Source of the DNA: G963677085 sp963677085
GTDB lineage: Bacteria; Planctomycetota; Planctomycetia; Pirellulales; Thermoguttaceae
Length of the DNA stretch: 64,000 bases
Assembly: GCA_963677085.2 (NCBI GenBank)
Contig: CAXXFH010000006.1
Location: forward strand, 744,001 to 808,000
Direction: 5' to 3'
Every line of letters begins with the position of its first letter. Position 1 is the first letter of the stretch. Shown here piece after piece: positions 42,568-51,149 of the stretch. The notes beneath the pieces are model-generated. The model was not told the origin of the DNA, did not search any database, and worked only from the letters and a program-made list of their open reading frames with translations. The translations under genes and the position numbers were made by a program.

Positions 42568-43890
42568 TCACACCGTGGGCAGTTCATAACCCTTGCGGCG
42601 CGGATAGGGGTAGTCGAGCCACTTGTTGGCGTCGTCGTTGCCGACGAATTGCCACTTCTGCGGATCCCATTTCAGCGACTTGCCGCCCAGTTCTTCGCCG
42701 TGCAGGTAGGCGATGTTGCCCAAGTGACAGACGGCTACCGTGCGGGCACCAATCTCGATCGGGCAGTTGGGCGTCTTGCGACTCTTCACGCAGTTGACCC
42801 AGTCCTGGCGATGACCACCGTGGCTGCCGCCGGGGGCTTTGTAGAGATGCACCTCGTCGTCGCCGATCTCTTTTTTGATGATTTCCTCCGGCTTGCTTTC
42901 CAGCTTGCCACGGTTGACGAAAATCTCGCCATCGGTGCCGAAGAAGGTTACACCACCGCGCCCGCCGTGAATCACCTCGACGCCGTTGTCGTAGATGTAC
43001 TTCACGCCGCGGCCCAGTTGCGGTTTCTCGGGCGGAACGATCTCGACCGGGCCCGACTTGTCCATCCCCAGGCCCCACTGCGCGATATCGAAGTGGTGGG
43101 CGCCCCAGTCGGTCATGCCGGCACCGCCGTACTCGCAGAAGTTGCGCCACGAGGGGAAGTGATTGTGAACGCCACGGGGGCTGAGAACCGAGCTGTACTC
43201 GCGCATCGGCGCGGGACCCAACCAACGTTCCCAATCCAGGCCGGGCTCCATGTCTTCGCCGGGCAGATTGCAGGGACGCGGGGGACCGCCCACGCCGACC
43301 TCCACCCGAGTGACCTTGCCAATATGGCCGTTGCGAACCAGTTCGCAAGCGTAGCGGAAGTTGGCGCTGGCACGCTGTTGGCTGCCGGTCTGGAAGATGA
43401 TATTCGACGCGTTGACCGCGTCCATCACGGACTTGGCTTCCATGATGTTGTTCGTCAGCGGCTTCTCGCAGTACATGTCCTTGCCGGCCTTGCACGTGTC
43501 GAGAATTACCATGGCGTGCCAGTGGTCGGGCGTGGCGCAAGCCACGGCGTCGATATCGTCGCGGGCGAGGATCTCGCGGTAGTCGTTGTAGGCCGCGCAG
43601 TCGGCGTTGCCGTAGGCGTCGTCAACGCGTTTCTTGCCGGCCTCGCGACGCGTGGTGTCGACGTCGCAAACCGCCACCACCTTGACTTCCGGCATCCGTA
43701 CGTAGTGCGGCATGTGCGAACCGTACATCATCTTGCCGATGCCGATCGTGGCCAGGACGATTTTTTCGTTGGCCGGAGCGTTCTTCTCATCGCCCAGCAC
43801 GTGGCGAGGGATAATCATCGGTGCGGCCAATGCGGCGGCTGCGCTACCTACGAAACTACGACGCGACAATCGAAAACGGTTTTCACTCAT
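42568..43890 (-). CDS. Tat-exported Gfo/Idh/MocA-family dehydrogenase
   Basis: A 440-residue protein. The start at 43890 has AGGAG seven bases upstream. The twin-arginine signal (LSRRSFVGSAAAALAAPMII) is followed by ATIGIGKMMYGSHMPHYV in the nucleotide-binding strand, where the usual GxGxxG is less regular, then VDAVACATPDHWHAMVIL with the characteristic catalytic-domain histidine and GKDMYCEKPLTNNIMEAKSV with the EKP motif. The last 60 residues include RKTPNCPIEIGARTVAVCHL, a planctomycete subfamily pattern. It is an oxidoreductase on a sugar-type substrate, monocistronic with its own terminator, and only distantly related to the other two in this window. Confidence 0.88.
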   Translation of the reverse strand: MSENRFRLSRRSFVGSAAAALAAPMIIPRHVLGDEKNAPANEKIVLATIGIGKMMYGSHMPHYVRMPEVKVVAVCDVDTTRREAGKKRVDDAYGNADCAAYNDYREILARDDIDAVACATPDHWHAMVILDTCKAGKDMYCEKPLTNNIMEAKSVMDAVNASNIIFQTGSQQRASANFRYACELVRNGHIGKVTRVEVGVGGPPRPCNLPGEDMEPGLDWERWLGPAPMREYSSVLSPRGVHNHFPSWRNFCEYGGAGMTDWGAHHFDIAQWGLGMDKSGPVEIVPPEKPQLGRGVKYIYDNGVEVIHGGRGGVTFFGTDGEIFVNRGKLESKPEEIIKKEIGDDEVHLYKAPGGSHGGHRQDWVNCVKSRKTPNCPIEIGARTVAVCHLGNIAYLHGEELGGKSLKWDPQKWQFVGNDDANKWLDYPYPRRKGYELPTV

Positions 43891-44854
43891 GGAGACTCTC
43901 CTATTTTCAACATCAAGGAGCATTGACTATTGGGCGAACTCAGTGACCAACGAGGTTCAGCGACTGATTATTGACGTTTGCAGAGCTAATGAGCGGAAGG
44001 CGACCAACGGGAGCCTGGGTTTTCAGACGTTCGGCTTTCCGAAGCAGATCATTTTCAATGCAAGCATCAATAATGGGAGGAATTGTTGTGAGATTACGGT
44101 AGGTGCGGTTTGGTGGGCGGCTCTGCCGTACGATGGTTTGCCGTTCGGTGGAGTCGTGTGACCCTATTAAAGAATGTCTGCAATCAACCAGAATCGTGTA
44201 ATCTTTTCGAGAAATACCGTTCGATTCCGTGTGATTCGGTGGAAAGCGGATATATACGGCGCGCACCACGGGCCCCAACAGGCCCAGGTGGGAAATCTTT
44301 GGGTAGGGAAAACCGGCGTTACCTGACGCTACCGACGGCTGTTGGAGTACGGCGGTGACTGGGAGCCCGGGCAATTGTGGACCAGACTCAGCACGGTCGT
44401 TTTCCGCAGCACTTCACTTGGTGCAGACGTCGGTAAATACTCCCACGCGATTCTACTCATTGTAACCTTTGAGCCTCGACCTGCAAAATTTCCGAGCGAT
44501 GCGACATGTCGCCGTGGCGAACTCGGAGTTGGTGCCCCCTCTCGCGATGGGGTTTTCCGCTGGGCGCCCGCCACGTACAAGAATGAGCAAGACGCCATGT
44601 CAAAAAATGGCACGTTTCGCACTCAAGAGGTAGTCCGAGGTGCAAAGTCGTGCATCATTGGATAAAGTGATGCCGGCAAAGATCCGTGACTTTCGCGACG
44701 GCGGTTAGGATAATGGACCATGGGACTATGGACCTGCCCGTCGGCTGCCGCCCGCCAGATCGAAACTCGCTTCCGGTCGTCATAGAGCTTTCGCAATGAG
44801 GCGGCTTTGTCAAAAAGTGAACAATCTTCAAGGTTTGAAGTACAGGAAGACATC
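43891..44854. other. Near-kilobase gap with a partial R1 repeat
   Basis: No credible gene. A partial R1 (GGAAGGCGACCAACGGGAGC) lies at 43995-44014. Frames on both strands (for example 43940-44374 minus) lack start signals and have random-like composition. The region separates two divergent genes and should hold both promoters. Confidence 0.4.
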
Positions 44855-46930
44855 ATGCGCATTCTGAGTTGGTTGCTTACCGTATCGCTGTTGCTGGCCG
44901 TTTCGTCGGGTTCAACAGCCCTGGCTGAAGAAGAAACCTACGACGTGGTCGTCTATGGAGGAACATCGGCCGCCGTGGCCGCTGCCGTGCAGGTGAAGCA
45001 GATGGGCAAGACGGTGATCGTCGTGTCGCCCGACAAACACCTCGGCGGTCTCTCCAGCGGTGGGCTGGGGTGGACCGACAGTGGACGCAAGGAGGTTATC
45101 GGCGGCTTGGCCCGGGATTTCTATCAACGGCTGAAGGCCCATTACGATCGGCCGCAGGCGTGGAAGCATCAGAAGCCCGAGGAGTATTCGCGCTATCGTG
45201 CCAACGACGACGCCATGTGGGTGTTCGAGCCGCACGTGGCCGAGCAGGCATTCGACCAGTGGATCGACGAGTACAAGATTCCCGTCGTACGCGAAGAGTA
45301 CCTCGACCGTAAGACGGGCGTGACCGTGAAAGACAAGCGGATCGTCGCCATTACCACGCTCAGCGGTAAGACTTTTCGCGGGCGGATGTTTCTCGACACC
45401 ACCTACGAAGGCGACCTGATGGCGGCTGCCGGCGTTGCTTACACGGTTGGTCGCGAGGCCAACGCTCAATACGGCGAAACGCTCAACGGCGTGCAAACCC
45501 GGCGGGCGGTGAGCCATCAGTTCGAGTGTCCGGTCGATCCGTACGTCGTGCCGGGCGATCCGACCAGCGGGCTGCTGCCGCGGATTCACGCCGGTTCGCC
45601 GGGCGAGGAGGGCCAGGGCGACCATCGCGTGCAGGCCTACTGTTTCCGCATGTGCTTGACAACCGTGCCGGAAAACCGCCAGCCGTTCGCTGCGCCCGAG
45701 GGCTACGACGCGGGCCAGTATGAACTGCTCGCCCGTTACCTGCAAAAGGGCTGGGACGGCGTGTTTCGGAAATTCGACCCCGCGCCCAACTGGAAGACCG
45801 ACACGAACAACCACGGGGCCTTCTCGACCGACAACATCGGCATGAACTACGACTATCCGGACGCCAGTTACGAGCGGCGCCGCGAGATTGTCCGCGAGCA
45901 CGAAGTTTACCAAAAGGGCTTGATGTATTTCCTGGCCAACGATCCTCGCGTGCCGGAAAAGATCCGTCGCGAGATGAGCCGTTGGGGACTGGCCAAAGAC
46001 GAGTTCCTCGACAACGGCCACTGGCCGCACCAGATCTACGTTCGCGAAGCGCGGCGGATGGTAAGCGATTTCGTGATGACCGAGTTGCATCTGCGAGGTA
46101 TCGAGCCTACGCCCGACTCGGTCGGCATGGGCTCGTACAACATGGACTCGCACAACGTGCAGCGCTACGTCGATGAAAACGGCCATGCTCGAAACGAAGG
46201 CGACCTGCAAATCAATCCCGGCGGGCCGTATCCGATCAGCTATCGGGCAATCGTGCCGAAACGGTCGCAGTGCACCAATTTGCTAGTGCCGGTATGTCTT
46301 TCGTCGAGCCACATCGCGTACGGCTCGATTCGCATGGAGCCCGTGTTTATGGTCTTGGGTCAATCGGCCGCCACGGCCAGCGTGCTGGCGCTGGAAGGCA
46401 ACTGCGACGTGCAAGCCGTCGACTACGCCCAACTAAGCAAGCGGCTACTGGCCGACAAGCAGGTGCTTGCTTGGGAGGGTCCGCGGCGCACGAATCATAT
46501 GGGAATCGCTCCGGCAAAGCTCAAGGGTGTGGTCGTCGATGACCGCCAGGCGAAGCTCACCGGCAACTGGCTTCCCAGCGGCACGCGAGGACCGTTCGTT
46601 GCTCTCGGTTACCAACACGACGGTAACGAAGGGCAGGGGACCAAGGCGGCCCGATTCGAGGCGGCTCTGAAGCCCGGTCGTTATGAAGTGCGCTTGGCCT
46701 ATGCGGCCGACGACAATCGGGCGAGCAATGTGCCGGTGGTCGTTCATCACGCCGCCGGGCAGGCCGAGGTGACGGTGAACCAGAAGAAGTTACCATCGCA
46801 CGACCGAGTGTTTGTTACGCTGGGGACCTTCGAATTCGGGCGTCGGCCGGCCGTGGTGGAGATTTCCAACCAGGGGACCGACGGCTTCGTGATCATCGAC
46901 GCAGTACAATTCGTGCCCACGCGGAAGTAA
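44855..46930 (+). CDS. Exported FAD-dependent oxidoreductase with golvesin-like C-terminal domain
   Basis: A 691-residue protein; AGGA precedes ATG 44855 and a signal peptide follows (LLTVSLLLAVSSGSTALAEE). The Rossmann motif is YDVVVYGGTSAAVAAAVQVK with LGGLSSGGLGWTDSG, as in the FAD_oxidored (PF12831-like) group found in polysaccharide-utilisation loci. The region NLLVPVCLSSSHIAYGSIRM closes the FAD domain. The last 110 residues (TRGPFVALGYQHDGN, RFEAALKPGRYEVRLAYAA, NVPVVVHHAAGQ, FVIIDAVQFVP) match golvesin/Xly-type domains thought to bind carbohydrate. It probably oxidises a sugar or related alcohol outside the cell. Monocistronic. Confidence 0.85.
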   Translation: MRILSWLLTVSLLLAVSSGSTALAEEETYDVVVYGGTSAAVAAAVQVKQMGKTVIVVSPDKHLGGLSSGGLGWTDSGRKEVIGGLARDFYQRLKAHYDRPQAWKHQKPEEYSRYRANDDAMWVFEPHVAEQAFDQWIDEYKIPVVREEYLDRKTGVTVKDKRIVAITTLSGKTFRGRMFLDTTYEGDLMAAAGVAYTVGREANAQYGETLNGVQTRRAVSHQFECPVDPYVVPGDPTSGLLPRIHAGSPGEEGQGDHRVQAYCFRMCLTTVPENRQPFAAPEGYDAGQYELLARYLQKGWDGVFRKFDPAPNWKTDTNNHGAFSTDNIGMNYDYPDASYERRREIVREHEVYQKGLMYFLANDPRVPEKIRREMSRWGLAKDEFLDNGHWPHQIYVREARRMVSDFVMTELHLRGIEPTPDSVGMGSYNMDSHNVQRYVDENGHARNEGDLQINPGGPYPISYRAIVPKRSQCTNLLVPVCLSSSHIAYGSIRMEPVFMVLGQSAATASVLALEGNCDVQAVDYAQLSKRLLADKQVLAWEGPRRTNHMGIAPAKLKGVVVDDRQAKLTGNWLPSGTRGPFVALGYQHDGNEGQGTKAARFEAALKPGRYEVRLAYAADDNRASNVPVVVHHAAGQAEVTVNQKKLPSHDRVFVTLGTFEFGRRPAVVEISNQGTDGFVIIDAVQFVPTRK

Positions 46931-47039
46931 TCGGCACGCTTCAGGCTACTTCCGAAAATCCATCGTTTCGACGGCATCCCCCCGGCTTGAGCCACGCTCG
47001 GGTGGCAGGTAATCTATACGGCATCCATTCATTCTCCGG

Positions 47040-49772
47040 ATGCCGAATTCCATGATTCTTGATCTCGCGTGTACGCCCTCTGGTCATCTCATTGCAGTCG
47101 AGTCGACGGAGGATGCTGCTGCGCGGGCCGAAGAATCTCCGGACGTCGCACGAAGCGGCCGAATTCGCAAGGTCCTGAAGGCCTTTGCCGCCGGGCAGGC
47201 GGAAGGTCTCTTCGCGTTGGCTACCGAGCGGTTCGACGTTTCGTTGCCGCCGTCGCTGGCCTACTGGCGAGAGTTCGCCGGCCGCTACATGACACGACTT
47301 TGTCACACGCCCGAGAGTACGGGACGCGAAGTCGAAGTGATTCCGCCGCCCGACACGGCGGAAATGGCTACCTTGCTTTTGAGCGTTCCGCCCATGCAGG
47401 GCGCCGAGTATGTGACCGTCGAATCGATCGAGGGGATCTGGCGTGATTTAGACGGTTGGGTGCGCAGCCAAGTTGCCGCCGAGAAGCAAGGTCTGTCCGA
47501 TTTTCTTCGGCAACGGGCCACCCTCTGGCATCAGGTCGGCCGGGTCTGTTTTCACTTGGCCGAAAACCGTCGCGACCCCGACTGTCCCTTCGCCTTTCTC
47601 GCCACCTACGCACCGAGTCTCACCAGCGGCGCCCGGATACAGTATCAGCCGCTCAGCAGAGCGCTGCAGCAGTACGCCGGCGCGAAGGACAAAAAGGTGC
47701 TGGTAAAGCTGCTGTCGCCGATCCATCTGGCGTCGCAGCAAAGCGCCTTGGTCAAAGAACTCGTCGACTCGGGCGACATTTACCAGCCCCTGGCATGGAC
47801 ACCCCGGCAGGCGTATCGGTTTCTCAAGGAAGTACCGGTCTTCGAGGAAAGCGGCGTTCTGGTGCGGCTGCCCGACTGGTGGAAAAAACGCCCTCGCCCT
47901 CGGGTAGGAGTCACCATCGGAGAAAAGAAACAGAAAAAATTCGACGCCGGTGGTGTGCTCGATTTCCGGGTGGAGCTTGCTCTGGGCGATCAACAACTTA
48001 CTGAAGCCGAATGGCGCGAGCTGATTGCCGGCGAAGAAGGGCTCGTGCTGTTGCGCGGGCAATGGGTCGAGGTCGACCGCGAGAAGCTTACCGAGGCACT
48101 CGATCACTGGAAGCACGTCGAAGCACAAGCCGACGGCGGGCTCTCGTTCATCGAAGGAATGCGTCTGCTGGCCGGTGCTCCCCGAGACTTGGCCGACGAG
48201 GACGAAGGCAACGACCAACAGCGCGAATGGTCGTTTGTTAATGCCGGCAGTTGGCTTGGCGAAATGCTAGACAATCTGCGAAACCCCGAAAACCTGAAAC
48301 AGGCCAAGCCGGGTGCCGAGCTGAAGGCCACACTCCGGGTATATCAGGAGACGGGCGTTAACTGGCTTTGGTTCATGACCAGCCTGGGACTTGGCGCCTG
48401 TTTGGCCGACGACATGGGTCTTGGCAAGACGATCCAGGTGCTTGCGCTGCTGTCGGTACTGAAAAAGCGGCGTCGCGGCGGTGCCTCGTCGCTGTTGGTC
48501 TTGCCCGCCTCGCTGTTGGCCAACTGGAAAGCGGAAATCGAACGCTTTACTCCCACGCTTCGCGCCAAGTTCGTCCACCCCTCGGAGGTCTCGAAAGACA
48601 CATTGAGCCGATGGGCGGCCGATCCAGACAAGGCAATTGACGGTACGGACGTCGTCCTGACGACTTACGGAATGCTCTTGCGTCAGAGCTGGCTGCTTGA
48701 GGTCGACTGGCAATTGGCCGTGCTCGACGAGGCACAGGCCATTAAGAATCCGGTGGCACGGCAGACCAAGACTGTCAAAAAGCTACAGGCTTCCGCTCGT
48801 ATTGTGCTTACCGGTACCCCGGTGGAAAACCGGTTGTCGGACCTTTGGTCGCTGTTCGACTTTCTCTGTCCGGGTTTGTTGGGGTCGCAGCAGAAATTCA
48901 AGCAGTTCGTCAAGAAGCTCGACGCCCGGGAGCAGAACCGTTACGCTCCGCTTCGCCAACTCGTGCAGCCCTATATTCTCCGACGGATGAAGACCGACAA
49001 ACGGATCATCGCCGATTTGCCGGAAAAGACCGAGGTGCGGGCGTTCTGCGGCCTATCCAAGCGACAAGCCGTGCTTTACGCCAAGATGGTCGAAGAAATG
49101 GCCGATGCCCTGGAGAACCTCGACGGGATCAAGCGGCGCGGCTTGGTGCTGGCCTATCTGATGCGCTTCAAGCAGTTGTGTAACCACCCGAGCCAACTTC
49201 TCGGCGACGGCGTCTTCGATCCGGCTGCAAGCGGCAAGTTTTCGCGGCTGGGTGAGATTTGCGAAGAAATTGCCTCGCGGCAAGAGAAAACCTTGGTGTT
49301 TACTCAGTTTCGGGAGATGGCGGAGCCGATTTCGCGGTTTTTGTCGTCGGTTTTCGGTCGCAGCGGCCTGATTCTCCACGGGGGAACCGCCGTTGGGCGA
49401 CGGAAAAAGCTGGTCGACCAGTTCCAGCGCGACGATGGCCCGCCGTTTTTTGTGCTGTCGTTGAAGGCTGGCGGCACCGGGCTGAACCTGACGTCCGCTT
49501 CGCACGTAATCCACTTCGACCGCTGGTGGAATCCGGCCGTCGAGAACCAGGCGACCGACCGCGCCTTCCGCATTGGACAGCGCCGCAATGTGCTGGTTCA
49601 CAAGTTCGTCTGCCAAGGGACGGTCGAGGAGAAAATCGATGCCCTGATCGAAGAAAAGACCCAACTGGCAACCGACCTGCTCGAAGGCGGTGCCGAGAAG
49701 ATGCTCACCGAGATGACCAATGCCGAACTGATGCAACTTGTGTCTCTCGACGTGGAGAAGACGCGGGTGTAA
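47040..49772 (+). CDS. SNF2-family DEAD/DEAH-like ATPase
   Basis: A 910-residue cytoplasmic protein. The N-terminal 430 residues are the bacterial SNF2-associated region. The ATPase shows motif I DDMGLGKTIQ, motif Ia LVLPASLLANW, motif II DEAQAIKN, motif III LTGTPVENRLSDLWSLF, motif V GGTGLNLTSASHVIHFDRWW and motif VI QATDRAFRIGQ. These translocases move along dsDNA and remodel protein-DNA complexes. The start is 47040 or 47052, both without a clear ribosome-binding site. The next gene encodes a SWIM zinc-finger protein, a pairing common among bacteria and implying a joint role in DNA repair or transcription; an R1 repeat lies between them. Confidence 0.92.
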   Translation: MPNSMILDLACTPSGHLIAVESTEDAAARAEESPDVARSGRIRKVLKAFAAGQAEGLFALATERFDVSLPPSLAYWREFAGRYMTRLCHTPESTGREVEVIPPPDTAEMATLLLSVPPMQGAEYVTVESIEGIWRDLDGWVRSQVAAEKQGLSDFLRQRATLWHQVGRVCFHLAENRRDPDCPFAFLATYAPSLTSGARIQYQPLSRALQQYAGAKDKKVLVKLLSPIHLASQQSALVKELVDSGDIYQPLAWTPRQAYRFLKEVPVFEESGVLVRLPDWWKKRPRPRVGVTIGEKKQKKFDAGGVLDFRVELALGDQQLTEAEWRELIAGEEGLVLLRGQWVEVDREKLTEALDHWKHVEAQADGGLSFIEGMRLLAGAPRDLADEDEGNDQQREWSFVNAGSWLGEMLDNLRNPENLKQAKPGAELKATLRVYQETGVNWLWFMTSLGLGACLADDMGLGKTIQVLALLSVLKKRRRGGASSLLVLPASLLANWKAEIERFTPTLRAKFVHPSEVSKDTLSRWAADPDKAIDGTDVVLTTYGMLLRQSWLLEVDWQLAVLDEAQAIKNPVARQTKTVKKLQASARIVLTGTPVENRLSDLWSLFDFLCPGLLGSQQKFKQFVKKLDAREQNRYAPLRQLVQPYILRRMKTDKRIIADLPEKTEVRAFCGLSKRQAVLYAKMVEEMADALENLDGIKRRGLVLAYLMRFKQLCNHPSQLLGDGVFDPAASGKFSRLGEICEEIASRQEKTLVFTQFREMAEPISRFLSSVFGRSGLILHGGTAVGRRKKLVDQFQRDDGPPFFVLSLKAGGTGLNLTSASHVIHFDRWWNPAVENQATDRAFRIGQRRNVLVHKFVCQGTVEEKIDALIEEKTQLATDLLEGGAEKMLTEMTNAELMQLVSLDVEKTRV

Positions 49773-49807
49773 AACATCGGGTGGTGTAACACTTCAGTCA
49801 TGGTTCG

Positions 49808-49918
49808 TTTATTGGATCCTGCATTGCTTGTGGAACGAGGGCGACCAACGGGAGCCCGGATTGCGGGAGCAGAACGCAACGAAGTGTTCCACAATCAACC
49901 TCGGAATCAATAAGTACA
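49808..49918 (+). repeat. R1 dispersed repeat, full copy
   Basis: Contains GGCGACCAACGGGAGCCCGG, flanked by complementary GTGGAAC (49830-49836) and GTTCCAC (49886-49892), then CAATCAACCTCGGAATCAAT. It aligns at about 80% by eye with the inverted copy at 61615-61735. It fills the gap between the SNF2 and SWIM genes. Confidence 0.7.
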
Positions 49919-49931
49919 GGGTGCGCATGCC

Positions 49932-50990
49932 ATGAGATGGTATTACGACTTCAAGCCGTACGTTTCGGTAGGGCAACGCCGTGCTCAGGCTAAGAGAAGC
50001 ATGGATGCGCTGCGCAAAAAGGGTGTCGATATTCAGCCGGTCGAGATCGAAGGTCGCAAAATTGCCAAGACGTTTTGGGGCAAGGCGTGGTGCGATCACC
50101 TGGAGTCGTTCAGCGACTACGAAAACCGGCTGCCGCGCGGCCGCAGCTATGTTCGCAACGGCTCGGTTTGCCACTTGGCAATTACCCAGGGCAAGATCGA
50201 GGCCAAAGTCAGCGGCACGGAAATCTACGACCTGTGCATTGAGATCAAAACGCTGCCGGCTAAGAAGTGGGCGGCCGTAAAGCAGCGATCCGCCGGGCAA
50301 ATCGGTTCTTTGTTGGAGTTGCTTCAGGGTGAACTTTCCGACCAGGTTATGGAGGTGGTGACCGATCGCAACGAAGGTCTGTTCCCCTTGCCCGGCGAAA
50401 TATCCTTCGACTGCGACTGTCCCGACTGGGCTGTCATGTGTAAGCACGTGGCGGCCGTGTTGTACGGTGTCGGCGCGCGGCTCGACGAGAAGCCCCAATT
50501 GCTCTTTACCTTGCGCGGCGTAGATTACGAAGAACTCATAGAAGCCAACGCCGAGACGGCCGTGTCTGCTGTTACCACGCGTGGTACATCGAAACGTCTT
50601 GCCACGGGCGATCTCGCTGACGTATTTGGTATTGATCTCGATGCGGACAATTCTCCCGGGTCGCGGCAGGCGATGCCGAAGAAAAGGACGCCAAAAAAGA
50701 AGAAGGCAGCCAAAAAGAAAAAGTCGGTAAAGCAAGTGGCCAAAAAGAAGAGTGCTCGAAAAGCAACCAAGAAAGTTTCTGCAAAGAAAAAGAACACCAC
50801 CAAAAAGAGCACTGCAAAAAAAGTCGCTGCGAAGAAAGTCGCCAAGAAGAAGGTTCCCAAAAGAAAGACGGTGACGAAGAAGACGACACCTAAGAAGAAA
50901 ACGGAGACGAAAGCAACGGCGAAGAACACCGCCGTCAAGAAAAAGGTAGGCCGCAAAGCCGTGAAGAAAAAGACTTCGGCCCGGCGATAG
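49932..50990 (+). CDS. SWIM zinc-finger protein with histone H1-like lysine-rich tail
   Basis: A 352-residue protein. Residues 1-150 include the family-typical RKIAKTFWGKAWCDHLESFS and NRLPRGRSYVRNGSVCHLAI. The SWIM finger CDCPDWAVMCKHVAA (CxCx7CxH) lies near residues 158-172 and should bind zinc and DNA or protein. From about residue 250 the protein is a 100-residue tail made nearly only of Lys, Ala, Thr and Pro (KKxAKK repeats), like eukaryotic and bacterial H1-type tails. With the upstream SNF2 ATPase it suggests a chromatin-like remodelling pair. ATG 49932 directly follows the R1 repeat. Confidence 0.85.
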   Translation: MRWYYDFKPYVSVGQRRAQAKRSMDALRKKGVDIQPVEIEGRKIAKTFWGKAWCDHLESFSDYENRLPRGRSYVRNGSVCHLAITQGKIEAKVSGTEIYDLCIEIKTLPAKKWAAVKQRSAGQIGSLLELLQGELSDQVMEVVTDRNEGLFPLPGEISFDCDCPDWAVMCKHVAAVLYGVGARLDEKPQLLFTLRGVDYEELIEANAETAVSAVTTRGTSKRLATGDLADVFGIDLDADNSPGSRQAMPKKRTPKKKKAAKKKKSVKQVAKKKSARKATKKVSAKKKNTTKKSTAKKVAAKKVAKKKVPKRKTVTKKTTPKKKTETKATAKNTAVKKKVGRKAVKKKTSARR

Positions 50991-51060
50991 CGGCCGGCAA
51001 TCGTTTTGCGTTAAACGAAGGGTTCGTCGAGTCCCCGGCTGATTGCTCATCAAGGTTAAG

Positions 51061-51149
51061 CCCAGGGGTGTAAACCCCTGGGACGGCCGTGGCGTGCCGC
51101 GACTCGCAACCGTCGCGGTTGGCGGCTCCACGTTGTGCTAAAGCACAAC
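51061..51149. repeat. R3 palindrome and a GTTGTGCT/AGCACAAC hairpin
   Basis: CCCAGGGGT-GTAA-ACCCCTGGG at 51061-51082 is the fourth R3 copy. GTTGTGCT (51132-51139) and AGCACAAC (51142-51149) form a second hairpin that abuts the stop codon of tctA. Together they fill the 159-bp convergent gap and may act as a two-way terminator. Confidence 0.6.

Noticed and set aside
42584..43926. Two long frames overlapping the third dehydrogenase
   Set aside because: Both are other-frame readings of a gene with good start and motifs.
44912..46210. 432-codon minus-strand frame opposite the FAD oxidoreductase
   Set aside because: Antisense shadow with Val/His-rich composition and no motif.
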